Below, piece by piece: positions 52,888-62,834 of a stretch of DNA of 64,000 nucleotides. Position numbers and translations under genes: made by a program. The notes beneath the pieces are model-generated. The model was not told the DNA's origin and did no database searches. It saw nothing but the letters and a program-made list of their open reading frames with translations. Each line of letters starts with the position of its first letter. The stretch's first letter is position 1. The DNA comes from Gilliamella mensalis (GTDB taxonomy: Bacteria; Pseudomonadota; Gammaproteobacteria; Enterobacterales; Orbaceae). Location: NCBI RefSeq assembly GCF_900103085.1, contig NZ_FMWR01000012.1, positions 74,651-138,650 on the forward strand. The letters are read 5' to 3'.

Positions 52888-53652
52888 TTATTTTTTAGCT
52901 TGCTCAGCCGCTTTAACAATTGCAGCGAAAGCATCAGCTTTTAATGACGCACCACCAACTAATGCGCCATCAATGTCTGGTTGAGTAAATAGTTCGGCTG
53001 CATTTTTATCATTAACAGAACCACCATATTGAATGATCACTTGTTGCGCTACTTTTTCATCTTGTTTAGCAATATGATCACGAATAAATTTGTGAACAGC
53101 TTGTGCTTGTGCTGGGGTTGCAGATTTGCCAGTTCCAATTGCCCAAACAGGCTCATAAGCAATAACCGCATGGTTAAATGCTTGAACGCCAAGCGCTTTA
53201 ATGACTGCATCAATTTGGCGTGCGCAAACTGCTTGCGTTTGACCTGCTTCGTTTTCTGCTTCGGTTTCACCAATACATAATACAGGCACTAAACCCGCTT
53301 CTTTAATTACGCCAAATTTTTTAGCAATAAATTCATCCGATTCTTTGTGATAAGTACGACGTTCAGAATGTCCAATGATAATATGAGTCACGCCGACTTC
53401 TTTTAACATGTTTATTGACACTTCACCAGTAAAAGCGCCCGACAAGTTAACACCCACATCTTGTGCACCTAAAATAATATTAGATTCACCTAATTGATGT
53501 TTTACAAAATCAAGATAGACGACAGGTGGGGCAATTGCAATATCACATGCAGTGTTGTTTGATAGCTCATTTTTTAGTCCTGTAACTAAATTTTTAGCCA
53601 TATCGAGACTACCATTTAGTTTCCAGTTACCCATAACGAGAGGTTTTCGCAT
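52888..53652 (-). CDS. tpiA: Triosephosphate isomerase
   Basis: TpiA interconverts dihydroxyacetone phosphate and glyceraldehyde-3-phosphate. The 255-residue barrel has the N-terminal MGNWKLNGS (substrate Lys), the electrophile His in IIGHSERR, the catalytic base in [15 protein letters not shown] and the phosphate-binding [10 protein letters not shown] and GALVGGASL loops. ATG 53652 is behind GGAG; an in-frame TTG four codons earlier would overlap that site. Single gene, divergent from zapB. Confidence 0.98.
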   Translation of the reverse strand: MRKPLVMGNWKLNGSLDMAKNLVTGLKNELSNNTACDIAIAPPVVYLDFVKHQLGESNIILGAQDVGVNLSGAFTGEVSINMLKEVGVTHIIIGHSERRTYHKESDEFIAKKFGVIKEAGLVPVLCIGETEAENEAGQTQAVCARQIDAVIKALGVQAFNHAVIAYEPVWAIGTGKSATPAQAQAVHKFIRDHIAKQDEKVAQQVIIQYGGSVNDKNAAELFTQPDIDGALVGGASLKADAFAAIVKAAEQAKK

Positions 53653-53751
53653 AATTTTCTCCAACTTAGATTTAAAAAGGTGTTGATTTCAGAATGAATT
53701 GGTTATAATAGTATCTATTATACATCAAATAAATTAAGCCTGAGGAAAAAT

Positions 53752-53997
53752 ATGTCATTAGAAATATTAAATCAATTAGAAAGCCGAATCCAACATACTG
53801 TAAATACTATCAATACATTACAACAAGAGATCGCAACACTAAAAAAAGGTAATCAAGAGCTTGAACAACTGATTAATGATAGTTCTGATGAAATGAAAGT
53901 GCTACGTGATGAAAACGAAAAACTAAAACAAGATCAGCAAGCATGGCAACAGCGAATTCAAATGTTATTAAGTAAAATTGGTGAAATAACACAGTAA
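53752..53997 (+). CDS. zapB: Cell-division protein ZapB
   Basis: ZapB is a small coiled-coil protein that organises the Z-ring through ZapA. This 81-residue protein is coiled coil nearly throughout, with SLEILNQLESRIQHTVNTI at the N-terminus and heptads through LKKGNQELEQLIND and LRDENEKLKQDQ. A GAGG ribosome site lies upstream. Its own terminator follows; the next three genes form a separate unit. Confidence 0.93.
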   Translation: MSLEILNQLESRIQHTVNTINTLQQEIATLKKGNQELEQLINDSSDEMKVLRDENEKLKQDQQAWQQRIQMLLSKIGEITQ

Positions 53998-54012
53998 TTA
54001 ATGTGACTTTTT

Positions 54013-54032
54013 AACGCGACTTATGTCGCGTT
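54013..54032 (+). terminator. Terminator after zapB
   Basis: AACGCGAC pairs with GTCGCGTT (54013-54020 and 54025-54032) around TTAT, followed by TCTTTTTA. A compact GC-rich intrinsic terminator. Confidence 0.9.
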
Positions 54033-54071
54033 TCTTTTTATAATTTATAATAATAGTGAAAATTAAGTCTA

Positions 54072-55379
54072 ATGCGTCAAAAGCTAAAATCACTCTGGCT
54101 GACCGAAACTATCCATCTAATTGAAACCGAATCAGGACGGTTTGCCGATCAAGACATAAATCGACAAGTAAAAGCAGAACAAATATCGAACTCAGATCGA
54201 ATTGTGATGCGTGCCATCATGTTGTCAAAACAAAATGGACTCTATTTAGCGCAAAAAATATTGTTGCGATCTGTAAAACTTTCTTTTGTATTATTATTGT
54301 TAGTCTCTATGTTTTTAGGTAGCTCTTTAGCATTGGGGGCGTTAAGTCAAAATCCTATCAATTTGTATTGGGCTCTTTTTAGTTTATTAGGTGTGCATCT
54401 AATTACCTTATCTATTTGGTTTGGTTCGTTTTTTTTCTTTGCTGATTTTGGCGGAAGCTTATTGATTCATTGTTGGTTATGGTTAGCAAAAAAGCTCTCT
54501 CAAAAAAAGACTGTACAACAACTTATACCAGCTTTTGTTGAGCTGTTTGGTTCGCGCATTCGTTGGCTTATTGGTTTTGTACTTAATCTGTTTTGGACTG
54601 TAATTTTAAGTAGCTCGTTATTTGTGTTAGTTGTGCTATTTTCAACCAAGCATTATAGCTTTGAATGGCAAACTACGTTGCTTAGTTCTGATACTGTTAT
54701 CGCTTTAACCCACTATCTAGGCTACTTACCATCACTACTTGGTTTTGAAATCCCTAAGGATGAAGTAATAAAACTAAGCGAACATGCCTTAAGCGCTGGC
54801 GAAGTGCGTTCATCATGGGCAGTTTGGTTGCTTGGTGTATTTATTGTTTATGGATTAGTGGTACGATTTTTATGTATGGTATTTTGTGGTATTAATTGGT
54901 TGATAAGTTGCAGGCAAATTAAGTTAAATATCACTCATCCCGATTATCAAATATTAGCAAATCAATTGCAGCCATTGTTTGTTAATATTGAAGATGCAGA
55001 TAAATTAGGTAAGATTGACCTCCAATGGCATTTACCAGCGCACTCAACTCAAGACGGCGAGGGGGCTTTTTTGGTTGCCATAGATGTTCAAGAAAGTTGG
55101 CATCATCCTGAATCTGTTTCTTTTTTAGGTTTTTTAAATACTCGTGAGCAGCGCAGTAACATTTTAGATTATTTGCAATTAATGCCAGCCAAAAAACTGT
55201 TAATTGCAATTGATACCGATAGATCTCCTGATAGAGGGGTATTGAATTTTATGAACCAGCTGATTAATAAATCACAGCAAAGTCGAATCTGGTTTATTAA
55301 TCAAGGTAAACAATACCATAATTGGCAATCGCTATCTTTAAAGTTAGCTGAACCTAATTGGCTACACGAGGATCTTTAA
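54072..55379 (+). CDS. DUF2868 membrane protein
   Basis: This 435-residue protein fits the DUF2868 family, whose function is unknown and which usually travels with a DUF3482 GTPase. Residues ~1-65 are cytoplasmic and helical; four membrane segments lie near 70-90, 100-124, 167-190 and 249-275. The C-terminal ~150 residues are soluble and probably cytoplasmic, with motifs such as LVAIDVQESWHHP and LIAIDTDRSPDRG that suggest an alpha/beta fold. The GTPase gene starts one base after its stop, so the two are tightly coupled. The start lacks a strong ribosome site. Confidence 0.85.
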   Translation: MRQKLKSLWLTETIHLIETESGRFADQDINRQVKAEQISNSDRIVMRAIMLSKQNGLYLAQKILLRSVKLSFVLLLLVSMFLGSSLALGALSQNPINLYWALFSLLGVHLITLSIWFGSFFFFADFGGSLLIHCWLWLAKKLSQKKTVQQLIPAFVELFGSRIRWLIGFVLNLFWTVILSSSLFVLVVLFSTKHYSFEWQTTLLSSDTVIALTHYLGYLPSLLGFEIPKDEVIKLSEHALSAGEVRSSWAVWLLGVFIVYGLVVRFLCMVFCGINWLISCRQIKLNITHPDYQILANQLQPLFVNIEDADKLGKIDLQWHLPAHSTQDGEGAFLVAIDVQESWHHPESVSFLGFLNTREQRSNILDYLQLMPAKKLLIAIDTDRSPDRGVLNFMNQLINKSQQSRIWFINQGKQYHNWQSLSLKLAEPNWLHEDL

Positions 55380-55380
55380 T

Positions 55381-56739
55381 ATGTTATCAACGTTAAAATT
55401 AGCAGTGGTAGGTCATGCTAATGTTGGCAAGACATCACTATTACGTACTTTGATTCGTAACAGTCATTTTGGTCATGTTTCTGATCGCCCGGGTACCACA
55501 AGACATGTTGAATCAATAACATTACCACTTGAACGTAATGAATCGATTATCTTTTATGATACTCCAGGGTTAGAAGATAGTTTAGCACTTTATGATTACA
55601 TTACCCATCTTGTTCCTACTAACGCAAAACTCGACGGCATTGATAGATTAACTCTTTTTTTACAAAGTCCAGAAGCTGAAAATGTGTTTAATCAAGAGGC
55701 TAAAGTCATCAGACAACTATTAAGTAGCGATGCGTCTATCTATGTGATAGATGTGCGTGAGCCAGTATTGGCTAAGTATCATGATGAATTGGCTATTTTG
55801 TCCAATAGCAATAAACCCATATTGGCGGTTTTAAATTTTATCGCTAATAGCGATCAAAATGAAAAAGAATGGAAAAATTTGCTTTCACGTGTTGGGATCC
55901 ATGCTATCATCCGCTTCGACGCTATCTTTCCCCCCTTGGATGGAGAGGAACGCTTATATCATAGCCTTGCTTTGCTAGTTGAGCCCGCTAAAAAAATATT
56001 AGATAATTGGCTGGATAAAATTGCACAGATTCGTGATTCTCTTAATCAAACCGCTAATCGAATTATTGCTGAAACGCTTGTTGATGTTACTGCTTTTTAT
56101 GAAATGGCTAAATTAGACGATAATCAGGCAATTGCTGATATGCAAAACAAGGTTAGAAAGAGAGAACAAACAGCGATCAACGAACTATTAAAATTGTACC
56201 AATTTGATTCGACTCAAGAGAGCGAAGAAAGTTTGCCTTTAATCAAAGGTCGTTATAATTCTGACCTTTTTAATGTGGATGCATTAAAAACGGTGGGTAT
56301 TCATTTGACTAAAGGCTTTGTGTCTGGCGCAACGATAGGTGCAAGTATTGACTTAGCAACCGGCGGAATTTCGCTAGGCTCTGCTGCGTTAATTGGCGCA
56401 GCAGTGGGTAGTTTAATGCAAACTGCAAAACATTATGGTTCTAGAATGCGCTATCAGCTTTCTGGATATAGTAAATTAAGTGTTGATGATGTGATTATTT
56501 GTTTTCTTTCTTTGCGATTAATCCGCCTTAAAGAAAGTTTAAATCATCGTAGCCATGCGGACATGAGCCCAGTTAGGTTATCTAAATTAGATAAAAATGA
56601 GTGGGAAAAAGGTGTATTACCGAAAAGTTTAAAAGTCGCAAGACGTTATTCGCATTGGTCGACGTTAAATAAAGGAACAAAGAGAAATGACAAAAAAAGA
56701 CAATCGACTATTAGGAACGTTGCTCAGCAACTGCATTAG
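55381..56739 (+). CDS. Era-like GTPase with DUF3482
   Basis: This 452-residue protein has an N-terminal TRAFAC-class GTPase: G1 GHANVGKTS at 11-19, G2 around RPGTTRHVES, G3 DTPGLED near 60-66. G4 is degenerate (VLNFIANSD in place of NKxD), so guanine specificity is uncertain. The middle is helical; ~318-350 is a glycine-rich hydrophobic hairpin (GATIGASIDLATGGISLGSA) likely to touch or enter the membrane. It pairs with the DUF2868 membrane protein upstream and its end overlaps an NlpC/P60 lipoprotein gene by 53 bases. Confidence 0.87.
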   Translation: MLSTLKLAVVGHANVGKTSLLRTLIRNSHFGHVSDRPGTTRHVESITLPLERNESIIFYDTPGLEDSLALYDYITHLVPTNAKLDGIDRLTLFLQSPEAENVFNQEAKVIRQLLSSDASIYVIDVREPVLAKYHDELAILSNSNKPILAVLNFIANSDQNEKEWKNLLSRVGIHAIIRFDAIFPPLDGEERLYHSLALLVEPAKKILDNWLDKIAQIRDSLNQTANRIIAETLVDVTAFYEMAKLDDNQAIADMQNKVRKREQTAINELLKLYQFDSTQESEESLPLIKGRYNSDLFNVDALKTVGIHLTKGFVSGATIGASIDLATGGISLGSAALIGAAVGSLMQTAKHYGSRMRYQLSGYSKLSVDDVIICFLSLRLIRLKESLNHRSHADMSPVRLSKLDKNEWEKGVLPKSLKVARRYSHWSTLNKGTKRNDKKRQSTIRNVAQQLH

Positions 56740-57220
56740 CGCACAGAAGCGTTTTTTAATAACCACATTGATCTTTTCTATCTTTATGTTATTTGGTTGT
56801 AGTACTAGCCAAGGTCAAGTTTCTGTGAAGAATACTCAACCTAATCCAACTATATTAGCTAAAATAGAATCTCACTATAAAAAGTGGCAAAACACGCCGT
56901 ATCGTTACGGTGGTACCACTTTGGCTGGTAGTGATTGTTCTGCTTTGGTGATGAACTTTTTCAAAAATAAACTTTCAAAAACTTTACCGAGAAGTGCTGC
57001 TGAACAAGCTAAATTAGGTGTGAAGGTAAACACGCCTAAAGCGGGCGATTTAGTGTTCTTTAAAACTGGTCGTAGTCGTAGTGGTTTACATGTTGGTATC
57101 TATTATGCTAATGGTAAATTTTTACATGCTTCAACTTCAAAAGGCGTCATATATTCAAGTTTGTATGAAAGTTATTGGAAGAAACACTACTGGATGACAC
57201 GTCGCTTAATCGATAGCTAA
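56687..57220 (+). CDS. NlpC/P60 cell-wall endopeptidase, lipoprotein
   Basis: This 177-residue protein is an NlpC/MepS-type cysteine peptidase expected to cut peptidoglycan cross-links. A 20-residue polar leader precedes the signal core (FLITTLIFSIFMLFG) and lipobox LFGC (Cys38). The catalytic triad is visible: Cys84 in GSDCSAL, His135 in LHVGIYY and His147 in FLHAST. PYRYGG and PRSAAEQ are conserved family segments. The ATG at 56687 lies 53 bases inside the GTPase gene. The unusually long N-region may be an artefact if a later non-ATG start is used. Confidence 0.92.
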   Translation: MTKKDNRLLGTLLSNCISAQKRFLITTLIFSIFMLFGCSTSQGQVSVKNTQPNPTILAKIESHYKKWQNTPYRYGGTTLAGSDCSALVMNFFKNKLSKTLPRSAAEQAKLGVKVNTPKAGDLVFFKTGRSRSGLHVGIYYANGKFLHASTSKGVIYSSLYESYWKKHYWMTRRLIDS

Positions 57221-57252
57221 TATCAGGATATTTAAAAATATTAATTAAAACT

Positions 57253-57275
57253 CTCTAAATATAATCGATTTAGAG
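57253..57275. terminator. Terminator after the NlpC/P60 gene
   Basis: CTCTAAAT pairs with ATTTAGAG (57253-57260 and 57268-57275) around a 7-base loop, followed by ATTTTAATTTTT. It could also serve the convergent aminotransferase gene, with AGTTTTAATT on that strand. Confidence 0.8.
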
Positions 57276-57300
57276 AATTTTAATTTTTATTTATTTTAAA

Positions 57301-58488
57301 TTAGATCATCGCTTTATCTCTTAATTCACGCATTACATTTGCGACATAAAGCATTTCGCCCGGTGTGCCTAGAGATATACGGCACCAATTGGTAGCAGGG
57401 GGAAAATCTCGACCTACTAATATAAATTTATGTTTCATTAATTCACGATAATCATTTAATTTGATAGGCACTTGATGAAACATAAAATTAGTCTCTGATT
57501 TAAGATAATGTATTCCCAATTCTGACAATACTTTTTCCATGATTTCGCGCGATACATCAACTACTTTTTTGGAATAAGACAAATATTGAGTATCTTTCAT
57601 TGACGTCAGTGCGGCACAAACACCACAATAGTTGAGTTTTTCACCTGCTACATACTGCGCTATATTTTTAATGTTTTCATCAGTACTTACAACGTAGCCT
57701 ACACGTAAACCTGCCATTGCATGAATTTTAGAAAATGTTTTAAGTAATACAATGTTTTCATATCCTTGTGTGATGAATTTATCGGCTGATTCAAAAGTCG
57801 GGTCGTTAACAAATTCGGCATAAGCTTCGTCGAGAATAAAGATTGTATTGCCAGGTTTGCTTTTTATCCATGATTCGATCTCATTCATGCCAAACACTGT
57901 AGAAGTTGGATTGTTGGGATTAACGAGATAAACAATCGAAAATCCTCGATAATCTTCAACCGCTTTTTTTAAGCCTGTTATATCAATTTTCCAATCAGTT
58001 AAACATGGAACTTTGGTTATTTTTAAATTAAAAATTTTTGCAAAATGTTCACCATCTCCATAAGTTAGTTCTGGTATAACGAGTTGTGTATCAGGTTTTA
58101 CAAAAGCGGATATAGTACTGCGAATCCCTTCTGACGAGCCGGCAGTTAATAAGATTTGACTTTCGTCGACTTGGTGATGTTTAGCTAGTACTTTATTTAA
58201 AAGTGGCATCTCGGCTTTTGCGTATCTATTGGCTTTAGGTATGGCATCAATAGCTGCTTGTTTGGCACTTGGTGACATGCCAAGTGCATTTTCGTTAAAA
58301 TTGAGTCTTACAGGATTGTTAACATCTGGAGTTACCACGTTATCAAGCATGGGTAGAGAGAATGAAACTGAATTTTGCACTTCCATTGCATGAGCTTTAG
58401 ATAATAATTGATTAATAGATAGTCCTGCTATTGCTGCACTTGAAAATGTGATTAATTTTCTTCTACTGATATTTAAATTAGACATCAT
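57301..58488 (-). CDS. HisC-like PLP aminotransferase with Tat signal peptide
   Basis: This 395-residue protein belongs to class I/II PLP aminotransferases, closest in motifs to histidinol-phosphate aminotransferase. The fold-type I core shows TAGSSEG (PLP phosphate), VNPNNPTS, LDEAYAEF (Asp to the pyridine nitrogen) and the Schiff-base Lys in LKTFSKIHAMAGLRVGY, with the final Arg in WCRISLG. The N-terminus has a twin-arginine motif SRRKLITFSSAAIAGLS and an AHA-type cleavage site, so it appears to be exported. No his genes are nearby. GGGAG precedes two ATGs. The substrate is unknown. Confidence 0.9.
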   Translation of the reverse strand: MMSNLNISRRKLITFSSAAIAGLSINQLLSKAHAMEVQNSVSFSLPMLDNVVTPDVNNPVRLNFNENALGMSPSAKQAAIDAIPKANRYAKAEMPLLNKVLAKHHQVDESQILLTAGSSEGIRSTISAFVKPDTQLVIPELTYGDGEHFAKIFNLKITKVPCLTDWKIDITGLKKAVEDYRGFSIVYLVNPNNPTSTVFGMNEIESWIKSKPGNTIFILDEAYAEFVNDPTFESADKFITQGYENIVLLKTFSKIHAMAGLRVGYVVSTDENIKNIAQYVAGEKLNYCGVCAALTSMKDTQYLSYSKKVVDVSREIMEKVLSELGIHYLKSETNFMFHQVPIKLNDYRELMKHKFILVGRDFPPATNWCRISLGTPGEMLYVANVMRELRDKAMI

Positions 58489-58683
58489 AGTTCATCTCCC
58501 ATTTAATTAAGCTTTATGTGGTCAATTATTGATTAAGCAAAAATAATACCAAGTTTTTAAAGATTATCTGGGTGATTGGTTTGTACTGTCTTGAATACAA
58601 AAGAGCGATGATATTAGGTCTTATTTTGGGTTATGTTGACTTACACATGCACAATTGTGGTGCTTTATTGCTCAAAAAAAGTG

Positions 58684-58716
58684 TATAAAAAGGACTGTTA
58701 TAAATAACAGTCCTTT
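58684..58716 (-). terminator. Terminator of nifJ
   Basis: On the minus strand a 12-bp stem (58705-58716 with 58689-58700) around a 4-base loop is followed by TTTTTATAC. Canonical intrinsic terminator 35 bases past the nifJ stop. Confidence 0.92.
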
Positions 58717-58750
58717 GGACGGTTGTGTAAATTATTGTGGGTAATTACTG

Positions 58751-61700
58751 TTAACTATCTGCTGGTGTTTCGATATCTGAATAAGTTGCCAGCATCTGCA
58801 AAAACTTATATTTAGAATCTACCATTTTGGTTGAACGCTCATGCAAGGTATTAGCAATCACAGGTTCAAGTGTTTCTAAACGACGAAAACGTTGTTCTTT
58901 TAATAAGATAGCAGTCAATGATTCACTGTTTGGCGCTTTTGAATCTAATACCAAAGCTGGCTTGCCTTCTACCATACGGCGTGGATCGTAACGATACAAA
59001 GGCCAGAATCCTGATTTAACTAAATCCTTCATTTGCTCATGTGATTTAGCAAGATCATAGCCATGTTCTTCACAAGGGCTATAAGCAATAATGAGCGATG
59101 GTCCATCATATGCCTCAGCTTCTTGTAAGGCTTTGAGTGTTTGATTCAGTTGCGAACCTAACGCAATTTGTGCCACATACACATGCCCATACATTATTAC
59201 ACTCACACCAAGATCTTTACGAGCCTTGTGTTTACCTAAATCAGCAAACTTTGATACCGCCCCCATTGGGGTGGCCTTTGATTGTTGACCTCCAGTATTA
59301 GAATAACACTGAGTGTCTAACACTAATATATTTACGTTATCGGTTAAGCTCATGACATGATCGAGTCCACCAAATCCAATATCGTAAGCCCAACCATCAC
59401 CACCAATGGCCCAAACTGATTTATCAACCAAGTAATTTGCATCTTCGATCAACTCTTGCGCTTGAACTGAGTCTTGGTGCGTAAGTTGTTCACGTAATAA
59501 TTCGACTTGTTGACGTTTTTCAGCGATAGATGTCTCAGATGATTTTAATGCTATTACAATCTCGGGTGAAATGTCACCTGCAACATAATCAAGTAAACGC
59601 AATGCACGTTTTTTATGTTGATCATAAGTAATGCGATACCCTAAAGCAAATTCAGCATTATCTTCAAATAGCGAATTTGCCCAAGCCGGTCCACGACCAT
59701 CGCGATCAGTGGTGTAAGGTGATGATGGCAAGTTACCACCATAAATTGATGAACATCCTGTGGCATTAGCAATGGCTAAATGGTCGCCATAAAGTTGCGT
59801 TAACAATTTAATGTATGGTGTTTCACCACAACCAGCACAAGCACCTGAATATTCAAATAAAGGTGTAAGTAATTGCGATGTACGCACATCAATACGTTCA
59901 AGTGTATTAATATCGCGATCAGGCAATGCGGTAAAGTAGTCAAAATTGGTGCGCTGAGTATCAAGATTATCAATACGTGATTGCATGTTAATTGCTTTAA
60001 TTGCAAAATTATTACGATCGCGGGCTGGACAAACTTCGACACATAAGTTACAGCCAGTACAATCTTCGGGCGCAACTTGTAACACATAGCGTTGACCTTT
60101 CATATCACGGGCTTTGACTTCAAGCGAGCTTAATGAATCTGGTGCATTTGCCATATCATCGGGCTCAACAACTTTTGCACGAATAGCTGCATGAGGACAA
60201 GCAACTGCACAGTGATTACACTGCGTACACAGTTCAGGCTGCCAAATAGGGATCTGTTCAGCAATGTTACGTTTTTCCCATTTGGTTGTGCCTATTGGCC
60301 ATGTACCATCGGGTGGAAATGCTGATACTGGCAAGCTATCACCCAAACCAGCTAACATAGCCGCAGTGACTGTTTTAACAAAATTAGGTGCATTAGCTGG
60401 CACAACTGGTGGCATCGTTGCACTGCTTTGGTCAACACAGCTAAGTGGAATTTGCTCAAGTGAAGCGATAGCTAAATCAAGCGCTTTCCAGTTATTTTCA
60501 ACTAAATTTTGCCCTTTACTGCTATAACTTTTTGCAATTACCTCTTTTAATTGAGTAATATTAAAATCATTTTTAAAAATTCCAGCTAGGTGAAAAAACG
60601 CCGCTTGCATAACAGTATTAATTCTTGCCCCTAAATTACATTCACGAGCAATTTTTGCTGCATTAATGATATAAAAATGTGCTCGTTTTTGAATTAATTG
60701 CACTTGCACTTCTTTAGGAAGGCGGTGCCAAATTTCATCTTTGCTATAAGGTGTGCTAAGCAAAAAGATACCATCGTCTTTTAATTTATCTACAATTTGA
60801 TATTTATCGATAAATTGATCTTGGTGGCATCCAATAAAGTGGGCGCTGGTAATTAAATAAGGGGAATCAATGGGATCTAAGCTAACTCTTAAGTGAGAAG
60901 TGGTTAAACCACCTGCTTTTTTAGAGTCATAAACAAAATATCCTTGTACATAAAAAGGCGAACTATCACCAATAATTTTAATATTATTTTTGGTTGCCGA
61001 TACGGTGCCATCACTACCGAGTCCATAAAATAGGGCTTCAAGAGCTGATTTTTGTGGAATAGATTGTTCAGGCAACGGTAAAGAAAGTCCTGTTATATCA
61101 TCATAAATACCAACGGTAAATCGTGGTTTAGGTTTATCTAGTCCTAATTCAGTAAAAATGGCAAGCACACAACGAGGATCAAACTCTTTAGACGATAATC
61201 CATAACGCCCACCGACAATGATTGGCATGCTATTGCGTTCACCACGTGATAAGCTTTCAGCAAATGCAGTCATAATATCTAAATAAAGTGGCTCGGCTTG
61301 AGCGCCTGGCTCTTTAGTTCTATCAAGAACAGCAATTTTATTCACTGTACTTGGAATAACCTCTAGCAAATGATTGGCAGAAAAAGGGCGAAATAATCTA
61401 ACTGTTACAACGCCGACTTTTTCATTTTGTTTAAGTAATACATCTACCACTTCTTTAGTAGTGCTTGCACCCGATCCCATAATCACAATAATATGCTCAG
61501 CATCACTTGCACCATAATATTCAAAAGGTTGATATTTTCTGCCAGTTTCTATTGCAAAAGCGTTCATAGCATCAACAACATGTTGATAGACATTATCATA
61601 ATAGGTATTTATTGCTTCACGACATTGAAAGTAAGTATCTGGATTAGCTGATGTACCGCGTGTCACTGGTTTATCAGGTGTTAAAGCACGTGAACGATAG

Positions 61701-62293
61701 GCTTTAATGGCTTTGTGTGGTAATAAATTATGGATTTGATCATCACTAAGTGGATAGATTTTATTAACTTCATGTGACGTTCTAAATCCATCAAAAAAGT
61801 GAACAAAAGGAACTCGGCTATTTAAGGTTGCTATTTGTGAAATCAGCGCAAAATCTTGTGCTTCTTGCACGGAACTTGAACAAAGCATAGCAAAACCAGT
61901 TTGTCTAATTGCCATCACATCAGAATGATCACCAAAAATTGAAAGCGCGTGCGTAGCAACGGTACGCGCGGCAACATGCAAAACAAAAGGAGTCAGTTCA
62001 CCCGCTATTTTATACAGTGATGGGATCATTAAGAGCAAACCTTGTGACGAAGTAAACGAAGTGGCTAGCCCACCTGTCATTAATGCACCATGAACAGTTG
62101 CAATAGCACCCGCTTCGGACTGCATTTCAATTACTCTTGGCGTATCACCAAATACGTTTGGCTTGTTAAATTCAGCCCATGTTCCTGCTTGCTCGGCCAT
62201 TGTTGAGCTTGGAGTAATTGGATAAATAGCAATGACTTCGTTTGTACGATAAGCAACGGATGACACTGCACTATTAGCGTCTGATATGATCAT
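58751..62293 (-). CDS. nifJ: Pyruvate:ferredoxin/flavodoxin oxidoreductase NifJ
   Basis: NifJ decarboxylates pyruvate to acetyl-CoA and reduces ferredoxin or flavodoxin under anaerobic conditions, using TPP. The 1180-residue homodimer-type enzyme has domain I with YPITPSSTMAEQAG, the CoA/TPP-linked EMQSEAGAIATVHGA, the gamma domain around residues 420-620, two 4Fe-4S motifs (CTQCNHCAVACP and CTGCNLCVEVCP), the proximal-cluster CAGCGETPY, and the TPP-binding GDGWAYDIGFGG segment with NVLVLDTQCYSNTGGQ (in part). It is a single gene with its own terminator and indicates fermentative metabolism. Confidence 0.97.
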   Translation of the reverse strand: MIISDANSAVSSVAYRTNEVIAIYPITPSSTMAEQAGTWAEFNKPNVFGDTPRVIEMQSEAGAIATVHGALMTGGLATSFTSSQGLLLMIPSLYKIAGELTPFVLHVAARTVATHALSIFGDHSDVMAIRQTGFAMLCSSSVQEAQDFALISQIATLNSRVPFVHFFDGFRTSHEVNKIYPLSDDQIHNLLPHKAIKAYRSRALTPDKPVTRGTSANPDTYFQCREAINTYYDNVYQHVVDAMNAFAIETGRKYQPFEYYGASDAEHIIVIMGSGASTTKEVVDVLLKQNEKVGVVTVRLFRPFSANHLLEVIPSTVNKIAVLDRTKEPGAQAEPLYLDIMTAFAESLSRGERNSMPIIVGGRYGLSSKEFDPRCVLAIFTELGLDKPKPRFTVGIYDDITGLSLPLPEQSIPQKSALEALFYGLGSDGTVSATKNNIKIIGDSSPFYVQGYFVYDSKKAGGLTTSHLRVSLDPIDSPYLITSAHFIGCHQDQFIDKYQIVDKLKDDGIFLLSTPYSKDEIWHRLPKEVQVQLIQKRAHFYIINAAKIARECNLGARINTVMQAAFFHLAGIFKNDFNITQLKEVIAKSYSSKGQNLVENNWKALDLAIASLEQIPLSCVDQSSATMPPVVPANAPNFVKTVTAAMLAGLGDSLPVSAFPPDGTWPIGTTKWEKRNIAEQIPIWQPELCTQCNHCAVACPHAAIRAKVVEPDDMANAPDSLSSLEVKARDMKGQRYVLQVAPEDCTGCNLCVEVCPARDRNNFAIKAINMQSRIDNLDTQRTNFDYFTALPDRDINTLERIDVRTSQLLTPLFEYSGACAGCGETPYIKLLTQLYGDHLAIANATGCSSIYGGNLPSSPYTTDRDGRGPAWANSLFEDNAEFALGYRITYDQHKKRALRLLDYVAGDISPEIVIALKSSETSIAEKRQQVELLREQLTHQDSVQAQELIEDANYLVDKSVWAIGGDGWAYDIGFGGLDHVMSLTDNVNILVLDTQCYSNTGGQQSKATPMGAVSKFADLGKHKARKDLGVSVIMYGHVYVAQIALGSQLNQTLKALQEAEAYDGPSLIIAYSPCEEHGYDLAKSHEQMKDLVKSGFWPLYRYDPRRMVEGKPALVLDSKAPNSESLTAILLKEQRFRRLETLEPVIANTLHERSTKMVDSKYKFLQMLATYSDIETPADS

Positions 62294-62834
62294 TAAAAAA
62301 ACCTTATATTTTAAACTATTACGACATTACTAAATTATTATAAATTTGTATCATTGTATCAGAAACTAAGATAGCTTTTTGTTATTTTTATGTTAAATTT
62401 TTTATCATTACCACTTTAGATAAAAAACAAAAATAATGCCTAATGTCCATATCAAGCATCTATCTGCCATACTTCATTTATAACACTTAACAACCTGATA
62501 ATACATTAAATAACATATGTAAAAATGAACAATTTACACAGTAGTTCATTTTTAAAATTATGTTTTGCAAAACATATTCAGAAGTCTATACCACGTGGTT
62601 ATTAAAAACGCCGAAAAAAGTGTGTTTTAGAGGACTATTTTAACCATAAATATCCCAAAGATATCTTCAATCAAAATCTTAACAAAGCCTTACAAAATTT
62701 AAATTGAAAAGGAATAGCGAACTAAAATTAAGCGGTCTATAATTCGCACGTTTTATATAAATTCAGATCATTAAACGAGTAAATGGCTATAAAAATATAA
62801 ATTAAACAAAATCTTATGCGATAGGTGGAATATT
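62294..62834. other. 541-bp divergent intergenic region
   Basis: It lies between the nifJ start and the adhesin-like gene and is AT-rich throughout. Promoters for both are expected. I looked for an FNR-type TTGAT-N4-ATCAA site for nifJ and saw no clear one. No RNA gene or repeat was recognised. AGGTGGAAT precedes the adhesin start as a ribosome site. Confidence 0.5.
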
